Shown in pieces: positions 25,024 to 34,240 of a stretch of DNA of 37,068 nt (the stretch's first letter is position 1; the number at the start of each line of letters is the position of its first letter). This DNA comes from Chloroflexota bacterium (lineage in GTDB: Bacteria; Chloroflexota; Anaerolineae; J036; Brachytrichaceae), in the NCBI GenBank assembly GCA_030550095.1, contig JAUQQA010000025.1, positions 1 through 37,068 on the forward strand, read 5' to 3'. The notes beneath the pieces are model-generated. The model was given only the letters and a program-made list of their open reading frames with translations, did not search any database and was not told the origin of the DNA. Made by a program: the position numbers and the translations under genes.

Positions 25024-25820
25024 TCCGCGCGCGGCAAGGCATGTCGCAACAAGCGCAGCGCCGAGATAAAAAGAATGCTGCCCAGAAGCACGTAGAGCAG
25101 CTCGCTCGAGACCAGACGCACTAAGAAGCTGCCCGTCAGCGCGCCAAACACAGAGCCGAGCGCCATCGGCAACACCAAGCTGCGCACAGGCAGCGCAATG
25201 GAGGAGCTGCTCTTTTGCCGTGCATAGCGCATCAGCCCCATCACGATGGTCGGCATGCTCACCGCCAAGCTCAGCGATCCCGCAAGCTTGATATCCGTGC
25301 CAAAGATCAGCACGATGGCAGGGATCAGCAATTCGCCTCCTGCGACACCAAGCACGCTGCTGAACACACCGATCCCGACGCCAGCAAGCACCCCCACGCC
25401 TGCGCGCACGGCAGGAGCGGCTTGCAAACGCACAAGGTCAAGCACCCAATGGTGCCCTATCAACACAGCGCTGAGGAAGAGCAGAAAACCCGCCACAACC
25501 ATTGTGAGCACACGTTCATGAATGCGCGTTGCGAAGTAGGCGCCGAGATACGCACCAAGCAGCGAACCCGCAAGCAGATTGAGCACAATGCCGATATGGT
25601 TGAGGACCACGCTGATCCCGTTCAGCCCAGCGCGAAAAATCAGCGAAAACGTAACGGTCACAAGGCTGATCAGCAAATTCACCACAACAGCTTGCAACAA
25701 GCGCTGCTTGAACACCTCGATCAGCGCTGGCAATCGAAACTCGGCACCGCCCAAGCCGATCAACCCCCCAAGGACAGCAATCAGCCAGCCGAGGAAAAAA
25801 GCGAGGGGAATGGAGTGCAC
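25008..25820 (-). CDS. TauE/SafE-family membrane permease
   Basis: Polytopic membrane protein of 270 residues with about eight hydrophobic segments. It opens with GGLIGLGGAEFRLPALI and repeats a related GVFSSVLGVAGGELLIPAIVLIFG in the second half, the internal duplication typical of the TauE/SafE (sulfite or sulfoacetate export) family. The family's substrates are mostly small sulfur anions, but none can be assigned here. Translation begins at a GTG, 12 nt after the dnaJ-like stop, so the two are probably co-transcribed. The C-terminus overlaps the convergent TPR gene. Confidence 0.85.
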   Translation of the reverse strand: MHSIPLAFFLGWLIAVLGGLIGLGGAEFRLPALIEVFKQRLLQAVVVNLLISLVTVTFSLIFRAGLNGISVVLNHIGIVLNLLAGSLLGAYLGAYFATRIHERVLTMVVAGFLLFLSAVLIGHHWVLDLVRLQAAPAVRAGVGVLAGVGIGVFSSVLGVAGGELLIPAIVLIFGTDIKLAGSLSLAVSMPTIVMGLMRYARQKSSSSIALPVRSLVLPMALGSVFGALTGSFLVRLVSSELLYVLLGSILFISALRLLRHALPRADQRPH

Positions 25821-25832
25821 AGAGAGCCCCCA

Positions 25833-26708
25833 TCAGCGCAGCCCGCGGCGGCGCGCCATTTGCTCAAGCTGGTGCTTTTCCTCGGCGGTGAGGTCGGTAG
25901 GCACCGTCACCATCACGCGCAGGTAGAGATCGCCATACGAATCACTGTTGAGTTTTGGCATGCCGCGCCCGCGCACACGGATGAGCTTGCCCGACGAGGT
26001 CCCTGGAGGCACTTTCACCATGATGCGCCCACCCAGGGTATCTACGGGCACCTCACCTCCCAACATCGCCGTGAAGGCGTCCACTTGGATATCGCGATAC
26101 AAGTCATCGTCCTTGCGTTCGTAGATGGGGTGAGGCTTGATCTCGACCACGAGGTAGAGATCGCCCGCCTGACCGCGCGCGTTGCGACCGCCCAACCCTC
26201 GCACGCGCACTTTGCTCCCCGTGCGCACGCCACGCGGAATCTTGACCTCGACGCTTGGCTGACCGGGTCGCTGGATCAGGCGCGTTGTGCCGTGATAAGC
26301 CTCTTCGAGCGTTAGCTCAACCGCTTGCTCGAAATCGCGCGGCTGTGTGACGGTCTGCCCGCCTCGGAAAATAGATTCGATGAAGTCCGCGAAAGAAAGA
26401 TCGTCATTCCAAAACGTTGTGGTCGCCCCGCCGCTCCAACGCGACCAGTCGTATTGGCGCGGATCGCCTCCCGCGCGCTGATACTGGTAGAAACTGTTCC
26501 CCATCTGGTCGTAGAGCTTGCGCTTTTCGGGGTCGCTGAGCACTTCGTAGGCTTCGTTGATCTCCTTGAATTTCTCCTCGGCTTGCTTATTGCCTGGGTT
26601 CGCGTCTGGGTGATATTGACGCGCCAGCTTGCGAAACGCCTTCTTGATGGTCTCCTGGTCGGCGTTTCGATCAACGCCGAGGATTTTGTAGTAGTCCTTG
26701 TATTCCAT
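25833..26708 (-). CDS. DnaJ/CbpA-type J-domain co-chaperone without zinc finger
   Basis: Type II Hsp40 that stimulates DnaK ATPase and delivers clients. The N-terminal J-domain (residues 1-66) has the HPD triad at 33-35. A short linker follows instead of a long Gly/Phe region, with no CxxCxGxG zinc repeats, then the two C-terminal beta-barrel client-binding domains (about 115-285) with [23 protein letters not shown]. The 291-residue length fits CbpA-like proteins. I chose the ATG at 26708; a GTG at 26717, directly behind an AGGTGG sequence, is a good alternative. It lies 19 nt after the DUF1405 gene. Confidence 0.92.
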   Translation of the reverse strand: MEYKDYYKILGVDRNADQETIKKAFRKLARQYHPDANPGNKQAEEKFKEINEAYEVLSDPEKRKLYDQMGNSFYQYQRAGGDPRQYDWSRWSGGATTTFWNDDLSFADFIESIFRGGQTVTQPRDFEQAVELTLEEAYHGTTRLIQRPGQPSVEVKIPRGVRTGSKVRVRGLGGRNARGQAGDLYLVVEIKPHPIYERKDDDLYRDIQVDAFTAMLGGEVPVDTLGGRIMVKVPPGTSSGKLIRVRGRGMPKLNSDSYGDLYLRVMVTVPTDLTAEEKHQLEQMARRRGLR

Positions 26709-26727
26709 CGCTGCCACTCACCACCTA

Positions 26728-27432
26728 TCACTCCTGGAGCGAAACTGCTGGCGCAGGGCGCATTGCATGCCGCTGCCGCGCGCGCCACGCCCAAACGAGC
26801 AAACCGATGCCGAGCAGCACCGTCATGAGCAGCGCATGCGCCATCATCGGCGGCACCAACGCTGCTGGGTCACCGTTAACAGGGGGCAGCGGTGGATAAT
26901 AGCCGTAGCCCCCCAAGCGCCCCGGCGCCAACGGGCTGTAGTCCACCACATCGCCCGCAATTAGCCATGCGAGCGTCAACCCTGAATCGCGCACGCTTGG
27001 ACGCACGTACTGCATCATGAGCAGCCCCATTATCGTAAGCCCAAAGTGTGTGAGAAACATTATCGGGCCGCTGAAGACGCTCGTTAGCTCCACATCACCA
27101 GTTGCCAGCCAATACAGCCCCCAAAAGACCATCGTCCAAGTGCCGTATTTCACGCAGGCAACGGCGGCGACTTGGTTGAGCAGGTTGCTGCTGCGCCGGT
27201 AGTGCATCAGGATCACCGCAATGCCGAAAAGCCCTGCCGCAAGTGGACAATCCGGGATAAAGGGCAAGCTCCACCAGGGCGCGTTGACCTCGGCGAAGAA
27301 GCGCCCATACCACCCCCACGTGCCGAAGCCAAACGCAAACAAGCACGCAGCAAACACCAACCATGCGAGCAGTGGCGCCGCGATCACGCGGTCGCTCCAG
27401 ACGCGGATCAAGCGAAGCACGTTGTTGTGCAT
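26728..27432 (-). CDS. DUF1405 (YpjA-like) integral membrane protein
   Basis: Hydrophobic protein of 234 residues with about six membrane segments. The sequence WWSLPFIPDCPLAAGLFGIAVI near residues 53-74 and the later KYGTWTMVFW and TLAWLIAGDVVDY fit DUF1405, the family of Bacillus YpjA, whose function is not known. It opens the minus-strand unit with the DnaJ-like and TauE-like genes. The ATG at 27432 follows a TACACT -10 box by seven nt, so the mRNA may be leaderless. Confidence 0.75.
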   Translation of the reverse strand: MHNNVLRLIRVWSDRVIAAPLLAWLVFAACLFAFGFGTWGWYGRFFAEVNAPWWSLPFIPDCPLAAGLFGIAVILMHYRRSSNLLNQVAAVACVKYGTWTMVFWGLYWLATGDVELTSVFSGPIMFLTHFGLTIMGLLMMQYVRPSVRDSGLTLAWLIAGDVVDYSPLAPGRLGGYGYYPPLPPVNGDPAALVPPMMAHALLMTVLLGIGLLVWAWRARQRHAMRPAPAVSLQE

Positions 27433-27439
27433 TGCTGCG

Positions 27440-27445
27440 AGTGTA
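27440..27445 (-). promoter_or_regulatory. -10 box of the DUF1405 gene
   Basis: TACACT on the minus strand with seven nt to the ATG at 27432, placing the predicted transcription start at or next to the start codon. No ribosome-binding site. Confidence 0.45.
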
Positions 27446-27515
27446 CAGCAAGGCGATGTGCGTCCATTTCCCGCTTTACCAGGTGTCGCGCGCCTAGCGC
27501 CTCCTGCGCTTTGCC

Positions 27516-27521
27516 TATAAT
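27516..27521 (+). promoter_or_regulatory. -10 box of the LysM-M23 gene
   Basis: Perfect TATAAT with nine nt (27522-27530) to the ATG. The predicted leader is about three nt. No ribosome-binding site or clear -35 hexamer. Confidence 0.6.
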
Positions 27522-27530
27522 CGCCTAGCG

Positions 27531-28625
27531 ATGGCTCAGCCGTCTAAAAGGCACAATGCGGCTGGCGCTTCGCTGATCTGGGCGTTCGTGTTGCTCATGA
27601 TCGTGGGAGGAGGACTGTTGATCCTTAGCCAGCTTACAGAACGTCCTCTCGAAGAAGTGAAGCTCGAGCCATTGCCCGCCACGCCTGCCTATAGACCGCG
27701 CGAAGAGGCTGTGCTGCTTGCGCCCCCCACTCCCAATCAAGACGTCGTGATGCGCGACTTCGCGCCGAGCACGGCGCTTTCGCAGCCGCGCCGCCGCACC
27801 TTGATCACATACACCGTCGTCGAAGGCGATACCGTGTTCGGCATTGCCTACAAGTTCGGTCTGCGCCCAGAGACCATCTTGTGGTCGAATTACGAAATCC
27901 TGAAGGACAACTTCGACCTCATCCGAGTCGGTCAGCAATTCATCATTCCGCCCGAGGACGGCTTGATCATCGAAGTGGAGCGTGGCGATACCCTCGACGG
28001 CATCGCGCGGCGCTTCGGCGTCACGCCCGAGCGCATCGTGAACGAACCCATCAACGGATTGAGCAGCGTCAACCAGCCGCTTCAAGTGGGGCAACGCTTG
28101 TTTGTGCCTGGGGGCGAACGCGAGACAGTGGTGTGGCAAGTGCCCAAGCTGGTGCCTGTTCGACAGACCACCGCTGGTGTGCGGGTGTACCGCACAGGCA
28201 AGTGCGGTGAGGTCGCCATCCCGCCGCTCGGCACAGGATCGTTCATCTACCCGGCAAAGCGGCGCTACCTCTCAGGCTACGACTTCACGCGCTACCATCC
28301 AGGCTTGGATTTCGCAGGTCGGCTCGGCGAGCCGATCTTTGCCTCAGATGCCGGCACGGTGATCTACGCAGGGTATTCGCTGAACGCAGCAGGCGTGCCT
28401 GTGGGGTACGGTCAATACGTGGTGCTCGATCACGGCAATGGCTATCAAACGCTCTACGCACACGCAAGCCAACTCTTCGTCACTTGCGGTCAGCAAGTGG
28501 CGAAGGGCACCGTGATCGCTGCGATCGGCTCCGTAGGTCGCTCCACAGGACCCCACCTTCACTTCGAGATCCGCTATCGAGGCACGCCAGTGAATCCTTG
28601 GACGTTGTTACCACCGCGCGGCTAA
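27531..28625 (+). CDS. LysM-domain M23 peptidoglycan endopeptidase
   Basis: Cell-wall hydrolase anchored by one N-terminal membrane segment (residues about 14-33), active outside the membrane. Two LysM glycan-binding repeats follow (about 93-141 and 147-194), then an M23/LytM peptidase domain (about 238-358). All zinc and catalytic residues are present: H256-x-x-x-D260, His311 (YAHAS) and H342-L-H344. It should therefore be an active metallopeptidase rather than a degenerate regulator such as EnvC. The full 364-residue protein is normal for the architecture. It begins a plus-strand unit with two GT4 glycosyltransferases, fitting a role in envelope construction. Confidence 0.93.
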   Translation: MAQPSKRHNAAGASLIWAFVLLMIVGGGLLILSQLTERPLEEVKLEPLPATPAYRPREEAVLLAPPTPNQDVVMRDFAPSTALSQPRRRTLITYTVVEGDTVFGIAYKFGLRPETILWSNYEILKDNFDLIRVGQQFIIPPEDGLIIEVERGDTLDGIARRFGVTPERIVNEPINGLSSVNQPLQVGQRLFVPGGERETVVWQVPKLVPVRQTTAGVRVYRTGKCGEVAIPPLGTGSFIYPAKRRYLSGYDFTRYHPGLDFAGRLGEPIFASDAGTVIYAGYSLNAAGVPVGYGQYVVLDHGNGYQTLYAHASQLFVTCGQQVAKGTVIAAIGSVGRSTGPHLHFEIRYRGTPVNPWTLLPPRG

Positions 28626-28631
28626 GCTGCC

Positions 28632-29786
28632 ATGGCACAAACGCCCCGAACTTACGCCTTCGACGCGCGCGTGGTGCACGATCACTTCCCAGGCATCGGG
28701 CGCTATGCTTGGAACCTGTTGCGCGAACTCATCGCGCATCTTGAGGCTGATGAACGCCTGGTGGTGCTCTATGACCCCAACGCGCGCAGCAGCCGACATC
28801 CACTCCATGCGCTTGCACAGCAAGCCTCACCCCGTGTCGCATGGCGCGCCACACCGACGCCAATCTTCAGCACGCGCAACTTGTTCCTTGCAGCCGATCC
28901 GCAGTGGGCTTTGGTGCACTACCCGTACTACGTGCGCCCGCTCGCGCTCAAAGCGCGCAGCATCACCACGCTATACGACGCCATCCCCTTCCGCTATCCT
29001 GATTACTTTCCCGCCCGACGTACGCGGCTTGCGATTCGCCTTTTTCACTGGCTTGCTGTACTGCGCGCGCAACGCGTCATTGTGCTCTCAGAACACGCGC
29101 GCCAAGAGCTGGCGGAGTTGCTGCCCGCCGTGCGCTCGAAGAGCGTGGTGATCCCAGCCGCCGCCGATCCGCACTTTCAGCCTATGTCCGCAGCCGAGGC
29201 ACACGCAACCCTCGCGCCGCGCTTCGGCGCGCTGCCGCCTTTCTGTCTCTACCTCGCCAGCAACAAGCCGCACAAAAATTTGCCGCGCCTGGTTGAGGCT
29301 TGGCGCCTTGTTGTGAACGCGCTTGGCGCACAAGCACCGCTGCTCGTCATCGCGGGGCACTACGACCCGCGCTACCCAGAGGCGCAGCAGCGCGTGCGCG
29401 CGCTCGGGCTGGAGTCGCAGGTGCGCTTCATCGGCACCGTGAGCGACGTTGAAGCTGCTGCGCTCTACGCCTCGTGTGAGCTTTTCATTTACCCTTCGCT
29501 CCACGAAGGCTTTGGGCTGACGCCGCTCGAGGCCATGGCGTGCGGCGCGCCTGTTGCCTGTGCCAGCGCTTCGTCTTTGCCAGAGGTGGTCGGCGAAGCC
29601 GCGTTGTTGTTTGACCCCACCGATGTGGACGACATAGCGCGCGCCTGCCTTGTCGCGCTGCGCGACCCATCTTTGCGCGCGCGCTTGCGCGAGGCAAGCC
29701 TAAAGCAAGCTGCGCGCTTCAGCTGGGCACGCGCTGCACAGCAAACGTTAGCCGTTTACCGCGAAGTCGCTGAGAAGCACCGATGA
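28632..29786 (+). CDS. GT4-family glycosyltransferase, first of a pair
   Basis: Cytoplasmic GT-B glycosyltransferase of 384 residues using a nucleotide-sugar donor. The acceptor-side N-terminal domain starts with FDARVVHDHFPGIGRYAWNLL, typical of mannosyltransferase-like GT4 enzymes. The C-terminal donor domain has LYLASNKPHKNL, RVRFIGTVSDVEAAALYASC and the EGFGLTPLEAMACGAPV segment with the conserved E-x7-E pair. The start is six nt after the M23 gene. It overlaps the next GT4 gene by four bases (ATGA). Donor and acceptor cannot be assigned; a surface polysaccharide or glycolipid is likely. Confidence 0.9.
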   Translation: MAQTPRTYAFDARVVHDHFPGIGRYAWNLLRELIAHLEADERLVVLYDPNARSSRHPLHALAQQASPRVAWRATPTPIFSTRNLFLAADPQWALVHYPYYVRPLALKARSITTLYDAIPFRYPDYFPARRTRLAIRLFHWLAVLRAQRVIVLSEHARQELAELLPAVRSKSVVIPAAADPHFQPMSAAEAHATLAPRFGALPPFCLYLASNKPHKNLPRLVEAWRLVVNALGAQAPLLVIAGHYDPRYPEAQQRVRALGLESQVRFIGTVSDVEAAALYASCELFIYPSLHEGFGLTPLEAMACGAPVACASASSLPEVVGEAALLFDPTDVDDIARACLVALRDPSLRARLREASLKQAARFSWARAAQQTLAVYREVAEKHR

Positions 29787-30898
29787 AATCTCTGCGCATC
29801 GTGCACATCTACAAGGACTATGCCCCCGTCGTCGGCGGGATCGAAAATCACATTCGCGTTGTTGCCGAGGATCAAGCGCGGCGTGGGCACCACGTGAGCG
29901 TGCTCGTGGCGCAGCGCAGCGGCTTGCCGTTCAGCGAGACCAACCTCAACGGCGTGCACGTGGTGAAAGTGCCGCGCCAGCTCAATGTGCAATCAGCGCC
30001 GATCAGCCTCGCCTTTCCATACTGGGTGCGCAGGCTGACGCAAGATGCTGACATCGCACACCTTCACGCGCCCTACCCCATCGGCGAAATGTGCAACCTT
30101 TGGTTTGGGCACGCACGGCGCACGGTGATCACCTGGCACAGCGACATTGTGCGCCAGCGTGTGTTGCTGCGCTTCTACGCGCCTTTGCTGCGCCGCGTGC
30201 TCGCACACGCGGATCGCATCTTCCCCACGAGCGAGGTATATGCGCGCACCTCGCCTTGGCTCCAAGCGCATCTCGACAAGTGCCGCGCGATCCCGCTGGG
30301 CGTTGACCCAGAGCGGTTTGCCCCAGCAGAGCGTTCCTCAGCATCAAGCCAAGCGCCATTGCGCGTGCTCAGCGTTGGGCGGCTGCGTTACTACAAAGGC
30401 TTGGACGATCTCATCCGCGCCTTGCCCGAGCTGCCCAACGTGGAAGCCTTCATCGTCGGCGAAGGGCCAATGGGCACAGCGTGGCGCGCGCTTGCCGAAC
30501 GATTGGGCGTCGCCGAGCGCGTGCACTTCGTCGGCGCGGTGAGCGATGAGGCACTGCCGCGCTGGTATCAAAGCGCGGACGTGTACGTGATCCCGGCAAA
30601 CGCGCGCGCCGAAGCGTTCGGCGTCGCGATCCTCGAAGCGATGGCGAGCGGGCTGCCGGTGATCTCGACCGAAGTCGGCACAGCGACCTCGTGGATCAAC
30701 CAGCACGGCGTGACGGGCTTGGTGGTGCCGCCGCGCGATCCGCGCGCGCTCGCAGCAGCTATTCGCCAACTCAGCGATCCACACGTGCGCTGGCAGATGG
30801 GCGCCGCAGCGCGCGCGCGCGTGCTTGCTGAGTTCACCGAGGCACAGATGTTCGCGCGCATCGAGGAGGCTTATCGCGAGGTGCTCGACGGCACATAG
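29783..30898 (+). CDS. GT4-family glycosyltransferase, second of a pair
   Basis: GT-B enzyme of 371 residues. The N-terminal acceptor domain contains the classic PVVGGIENHIRVVAEDQARRG loop; the C-terminal domain contains LSVGRLRYYKGLDDLIRAL and RAEAFGVAILEAMASGLPVI with the E-x7-E donor-binding pair. The sequence resembles capsule or exopolysaccharide glycosyltransferases rather than the first gene of the pair, so they probably add different sugars. Its start lies in the stop of the preceding gene. Its last 28 nt overlap the end of the convergent GT39-type gene. Confidence 0.9.
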   Translation: MKSLRIVHIYKDYAPVVGGIENHIRVVAEDQARRGHHVSVLVAQRSGLPFSETNLNGVHVVKVPRQLNVQSAPISLAFPYWVRRLTQDADIAHLHAPYPIGEMCNLWFGHARRTVITWHSDIVRQRVLLRFYAPLLRRVLAHADRIFPTSEVYARTSPWLQAHLDKCRAIPLGVDPERFAPAERSSASSQAPLRVLSVGRLRYYKGLDDLIRALPELPNVEAFIVGEGPMGTAWRALAERLGVAERVHFVGAVSDEALPRWYQSADVYVIPANARAEAFGVAILEAMASGLPVISTEVGTATSWINQHGVTGLVVPPRDPRALAAAIRQLSDPHVRWQMGAAARARVLAEFTEAQMFARIEEAYREVLDGT

Positions 30899-32376
30899 CT
30901 CGGCTGGGTTTGCCGTACGAAGCGCGCAACATACACGCCGTGAAATGCCCATGCTTCGGCGCGCTGCCAGCGCGTCTCGAACCAGCGGCGCGTGTGCCCG
31001 TGCTTGTCCCACATGGCAGATTCCGATTCAAACAGCCAAACGCTTTGTGTCTGCATGAGCTGCGACTCTAGTTGCGCGCCAACCGCCTCAAGCGTAGCCT
31101 CGTTGGCATACGGTGCTTCAATCAAGCGTACGGGCGGCGCCGTGAATCCATGTTGCGCAGCGTAATACGCAAACGCATGACGGAGATAGCCGATTTGCAG
31201 CACCACTGGCTCATTGGGCTGCGCCGCGCGCAACACCTGCGCCACAGCGCCGCGCAAGTCGGGTCGAATGGGCACAAGGACTTGTGCAGCTAACCCGCTC
31301 GCGCTCACCACAGTAACAAGCCCGAGCACGCTCCAACGCCATTGCACACGCGCAATCCGCGCAATGAGCGCACCGAGCACCACGTAAAACGGCGTGGCGC
31401 TCCAAAGCACATAGCGCGGCAAGAACAACGGCACGCGCAATGAAAGAAGCATCAACGCAGCGCTCGGCAACACCGCCCATGCCATCAGCACCAGCATCCA
31501 CCGACGCTCCAGCGCGTTGCTCCGCTTAAACGCCCACACCACTCCTACGATCACCCCGCCAAGCAACACGCCTTGAACAGCGACACGCCCTTCTGGGGCG
31601 GGCAGGAAGAACAACGGCGCGTCGGTGTTAAGCCCAAAGGTCCACGTGCGCAGCAACGTGTTCACGACCGCGCCCGGCGGGAAAAACGGCAGCAGCGTGC
31701 CGCCACCTCGAAGCACGGCAGGCGCCTGCCATGCCACAAGGGGCAGATATGGCAAGGTCAGGAAAGCCAAAGCGACCAACGCGCTGCGCCAATGAGCGCG
31801 CGCCGCCGGCAACGCAACAAACGCCACACTTGCGACAAGCAGCACAAGCGGGGAGAGCACGTGGATGTAAAAGCTCAAGCTGGTCGCAACCACGAAGACA
31901 CTCCACCACCCCACCCTACGCGCGTGCCAAGGCCCAAGCGCACGCAGCAGCGCATACATCGCCAATGCCAGCAGCGCCGGCTGCAAGGCATACATGCGGC
32001 CTTCGCCGGCATACCACACCAACAACGGCGAAAGCGCCATGATCCATTCCGCAGCAAGCCCAGCGCTTCGCCCAAACAAACGCTTGCCCAGCACATAGCC
32101 GAGCACCACCAATGCGGTCCCCGCAAGCGCTGAGAAATAACGCAGCGTGAAGTCGTTCACGCCCACGAGCGCAAACCAGCCACGCAACAAGAGGAAATAC
32201 AACGGGCCGTTGAACCCTGGCGCGCTGAGCCGACTCAGCACAGTGCTCAGCGGCTCGAGCGCAAAGCGCACCGAGTCCACCTCATCGCGCCACAGGCTTT
32301 CATGCGTGAGCAACGCCACGCGGGCGACGAACGCGATCCACGCAATCAACACAGGCCAGCGCAGCGCTCGGTGCAT
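30871..32376 (-). CDS. GT39/PMT-type polytopic glycosyltransferase, short form
   Basis: Membrane glycosyltransferase of the GT-C class, 501 residues with about ten hydrophobic segments. The first outer loop has SLWRDEVDSVRFAL with the acidic catalytic pair, and FNGPLYFLLLRGWFALVG follows, the counterpart of the HPPLYY motif in the 415-3204 protein. WYAGEGRMYALQPALLALAMY matches the third and fourth segments of ArnT/PMT_2 proteins. It lacks the long beta extension of the other enzyme and ends in a short soluble region of about 110 residues. It begins seven nt after the stop of the upstream hydrolase-fusion gene. The sugar and acceptor are unknown. Confidence 0.82.
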   Translation of the reverse strand: MHRALRWPVLIAWIAFVARVALLTHESLWRDEVDSVRFALEPLSTVLSRLSAPGFNGPLYFLLLRGWFALVGVNDFTLRYFSALAGTALVVLGYVLGKRLFGRSAGLAAEWIMALSPLLVWYAGEGRMYALQPALLALAMYALLRALGPWHARRVGWWSVFVVATSLSFYIHVLSPLVLLVASVAFVALPAARAHWRSALVALAFLTLPYLPLVAWQAPAVLRGGGTLLPFFPPGAVVNTLLRTWTFGLNTDAPLFFLPAPEGRVAVQGVLLGGVIVGVVWAFKRSNALERRWMLVLMAWAVLPSAALMLLSLRVPLFLPRYVLWSATPFYVVLGALIARIARVQWRWSVLGLVTVVSASGLAAQVLVPIRPDLRGAVAQVLRAAQPNEPVVLQIGYLRHAFAYYAAQHGFTAPPVRLIEAPYANEATLEAVGAQLESQLMQTQSVWLFESESAMWDKHGHTRRWFETRWQRAEAWAFHGVYVARFVRQTQPSYVPSSTSR

Positions 32377-32383
32377 CGTCCCG

Positions 32384-34171
32384 CTATCTTGGCTGGTGCT
32401 CAGCCGCTGTTTGGCGCAAGAACGCGATCACGTGCTGCGCCACTTCATCAGGGCGCTCCTCATGCGGCAGGTGACCCGTCTCAGGCAAAACGTGCAGGTG
32501 GGCCTGCGGCAACGCCTCAGCAAGGCGATGTGCTTGCACAACGGGGAAGATAGGGTCCTGATCGCCCCAAATAATCAGCGTTGGGTGCGCGATCTCTGCG
32601 AGGTGGTAGGGCACGGGCTTAACGCCGTCCTTCGGCGAACGTCCCTGCCACAACTGCGCAAGCGCCGTAGCGCGCACGTGAAGCGGCGCTGCGTAGCCAC
32701 GCACGACCTCGCGCGTGAGCCATGCGCGTTGGCGGCTGATGAAGTACAGCACAGGTCGGGTGAAGATGGGCGACGTGGTGTAGAAGGCAAGCACGTAACC
32801 CAACACAGGGACGCGCAACGCATACGCAATTGGCGGGCGGTCGGTGGCGAACGCCTCGGGCGCCAACAACACCAGTGATCGCACGCGTTCAGGCGCCAAC
32901 AGCGCCATCTGCATAGCGACACGACCGCCGAACGAATGCCCAACACAGTGCGCCGCTTGCACGCCAAGCTGCTCCATTGCGCCAAGCACCACGCGCGCTT
33001 GCGTCTCGGTGGTGTAGATCGGCTCGGCAGGGCGCGCCGAGGCGCCATAGCCGAGCAGCTCGACGACAATCACGCGAAACCCTTGTGCCAGCAGCGCCGC
33101 GCGCAACAGGCGCCACGTGAACGCCCACGAAGCGAAACCATGAATCAGCACCACAGCCGGCGCGTGTTTTGGGCCGTCGTCGAGGTAATGCACCGCGTAG
33201 CCGTTCACCCAAAGGAAACGATCGTCGCCCGCAAACTCGCGCAAGTTGTAGCGTTCGCGCAGCGGCGTGAGCAAGTACGCGCCCCAAACCACCGCGCCTA
33301 ACACCATCACCACTACTAATCCCCCAACCCCGAACGCCATCAACGCCTGCGTGAGGCCTAGAGGCACTGCTTGCACGCCGAGGAGCGTCACCATCGCGGC
33401 GGCGCCGCACAAGCACACCACCGGCAGCGCGTGTTCAAACGAGCGTGGGTGCATCTTGCGGCGCAACCAGATCACCGCACCCAACACCATCAAAGGCGGC
33501 GCAAACACGGCAGGCAAGTGTCCCCATCCCAAGAAACCACGCACCTCCCACCAGTTGATGGGGTAGCGGGCGAGCGTGATCGGCGAGAGGTCCTCCATGA
33601 TGCCGATGTCGAGCGCGTAGCGCGCCATACCTATCGGCTCACCCCACACCGCGACGTAGTAACGCCCCGATTGCGGTACGTTCACATCGAGGACCGCGCG
33701 GGGAAAGTACGACATTTGGGTGAAGACATCGAAGAAGACATACGTGCGCTCGCTCGTTGCCGTGATCACGCCCATCCCGGGCGGCAGCGCAAAGGGCAAG
33801 GCATCAGCAGGCGGCCTCGGCAAGCCTGGCCCGATCAAGGCGATGGTTGGATTGAAGTTGCGCAGCTCCTCATGCGCGGGGATGAACATCACAGCGCGGA
33901 ATCGGTCGCCTGCTCTGTAGTCGAAACGCACCATGTCCACGTCGTCTGGGGACGAAAGCTCTCCCAACACGAACCACATGAACCAGGGCTGTGAGATGTA
34001 GGGCACGCTCTCGTCCTCGAACAAGCCGTAGTCGCCGCCGGGCATTGCGCTTTCGAGAATAGGCGTCTCAGCAAAAGCAACTTGAGAGCCACCTGCAACC
34101 CACGCTAGACACACACACACCACCCCGAGCACGCGCTTGAACCTGTAGAAAACCGAACCGATCGCTTCCAT
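32384..34171 (-). CDS. Secreted beta-domain, membrane segments and alpha/beta hydrolase in one chain
   Basis: A 595-residue protein with an unusual order. A signal peptide (to about Ala34, VAFA) leads to an extracytoplasmic domain of roughly 185 residues that looks beta-rich and that I do not recognise. About three membrane segments follow (near 221-236, 249-268 and 275-302), then a C-terminal alpha/beta hydrolase (about 315-590). The hydrolase triad is intact: Ser413 (VGHSFGG), Asp539 (WGDQDPIFP) and His567 (ETGHLPHEE). With three membrane passes after a cleaved signal the hydrolase would be cytoplasmic, suggesting a sensor-effector layout (inference). I chose the ATG at 34171 because a GAGGAG ribosome-binding site precedes it by nine nt. 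It lies downstream of mreD and mrdA on the same strand. Confidence 0.8.
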   Translation of the reverse strand: MEAIGSVFYRFKRVLGVVCVCLAWVAGGSQVAFAETPILESAMPGGDYGLFEDESVPYISQPWFMWFVLGELSSPDDVDMVRFDYRAGDRFRAVMFIPAHEELRNFNPTIALIGPGLPRPPADALPFALPPGMGVITATSERTYVFFDVFTQMSYFPRAVLDVNVPQSGRYYVAVWGEPIGMARYALDIGIMEDLSPITLARYPINWWEVRGFLGWGHLPAVFAPPLMVLGAVIWLRRKMHPRSFEHALPVVCLCGAAAMVTLLGVQAVPLGLTQALMAFGVGGLVVVMVLGAVVWGAYLLTPLRERYNLREFAGDDRFLWVNGYAVHYLDDGPKHAPAVVLIHGFASWAFTWRLLRAALLAQGFRVIVVELLGYGASARPAEPIYTTETQARVVLGAMEQLGVQAAHCVGHSFGGRVAMQMALLAPERVRSLVLLAPEAFATDRPPIAYALRVPVLGYVLAFYTTSPIFTRPVLYFISRQRAWLTREVVRGYAAPLHVRATALAQLWQGRSPKDGVKPVPYHLAEIAHPTLIIWGDQDPIFPVVQAHRLAEALPQAHLHVLPETGHLPHEERPDEVAQHVIAFLRQTAAEHQPR

Positions 34172-34240
34172 CAAGCATTGCTCCTCATTGTGGCAAAGCG
34201 CTGCCAAGCGTACCAGATCGCGCGTTGCTGTCAAAACGTC

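Noticed and set aside
25215-26315. Plus-strand open frame across the TauE-like and DnaJ-like genes
   Set aside because: It spans two genes with clear motifs on the other strand and its translation is low-complexity.
30795-30830. GC-alternating tract as a possible Z-DNA or repeat element
   Set aside because: It is explained by Ala GCG and Arg CGC codons inside the second GT4 gene; similar runs occur in many genes here.
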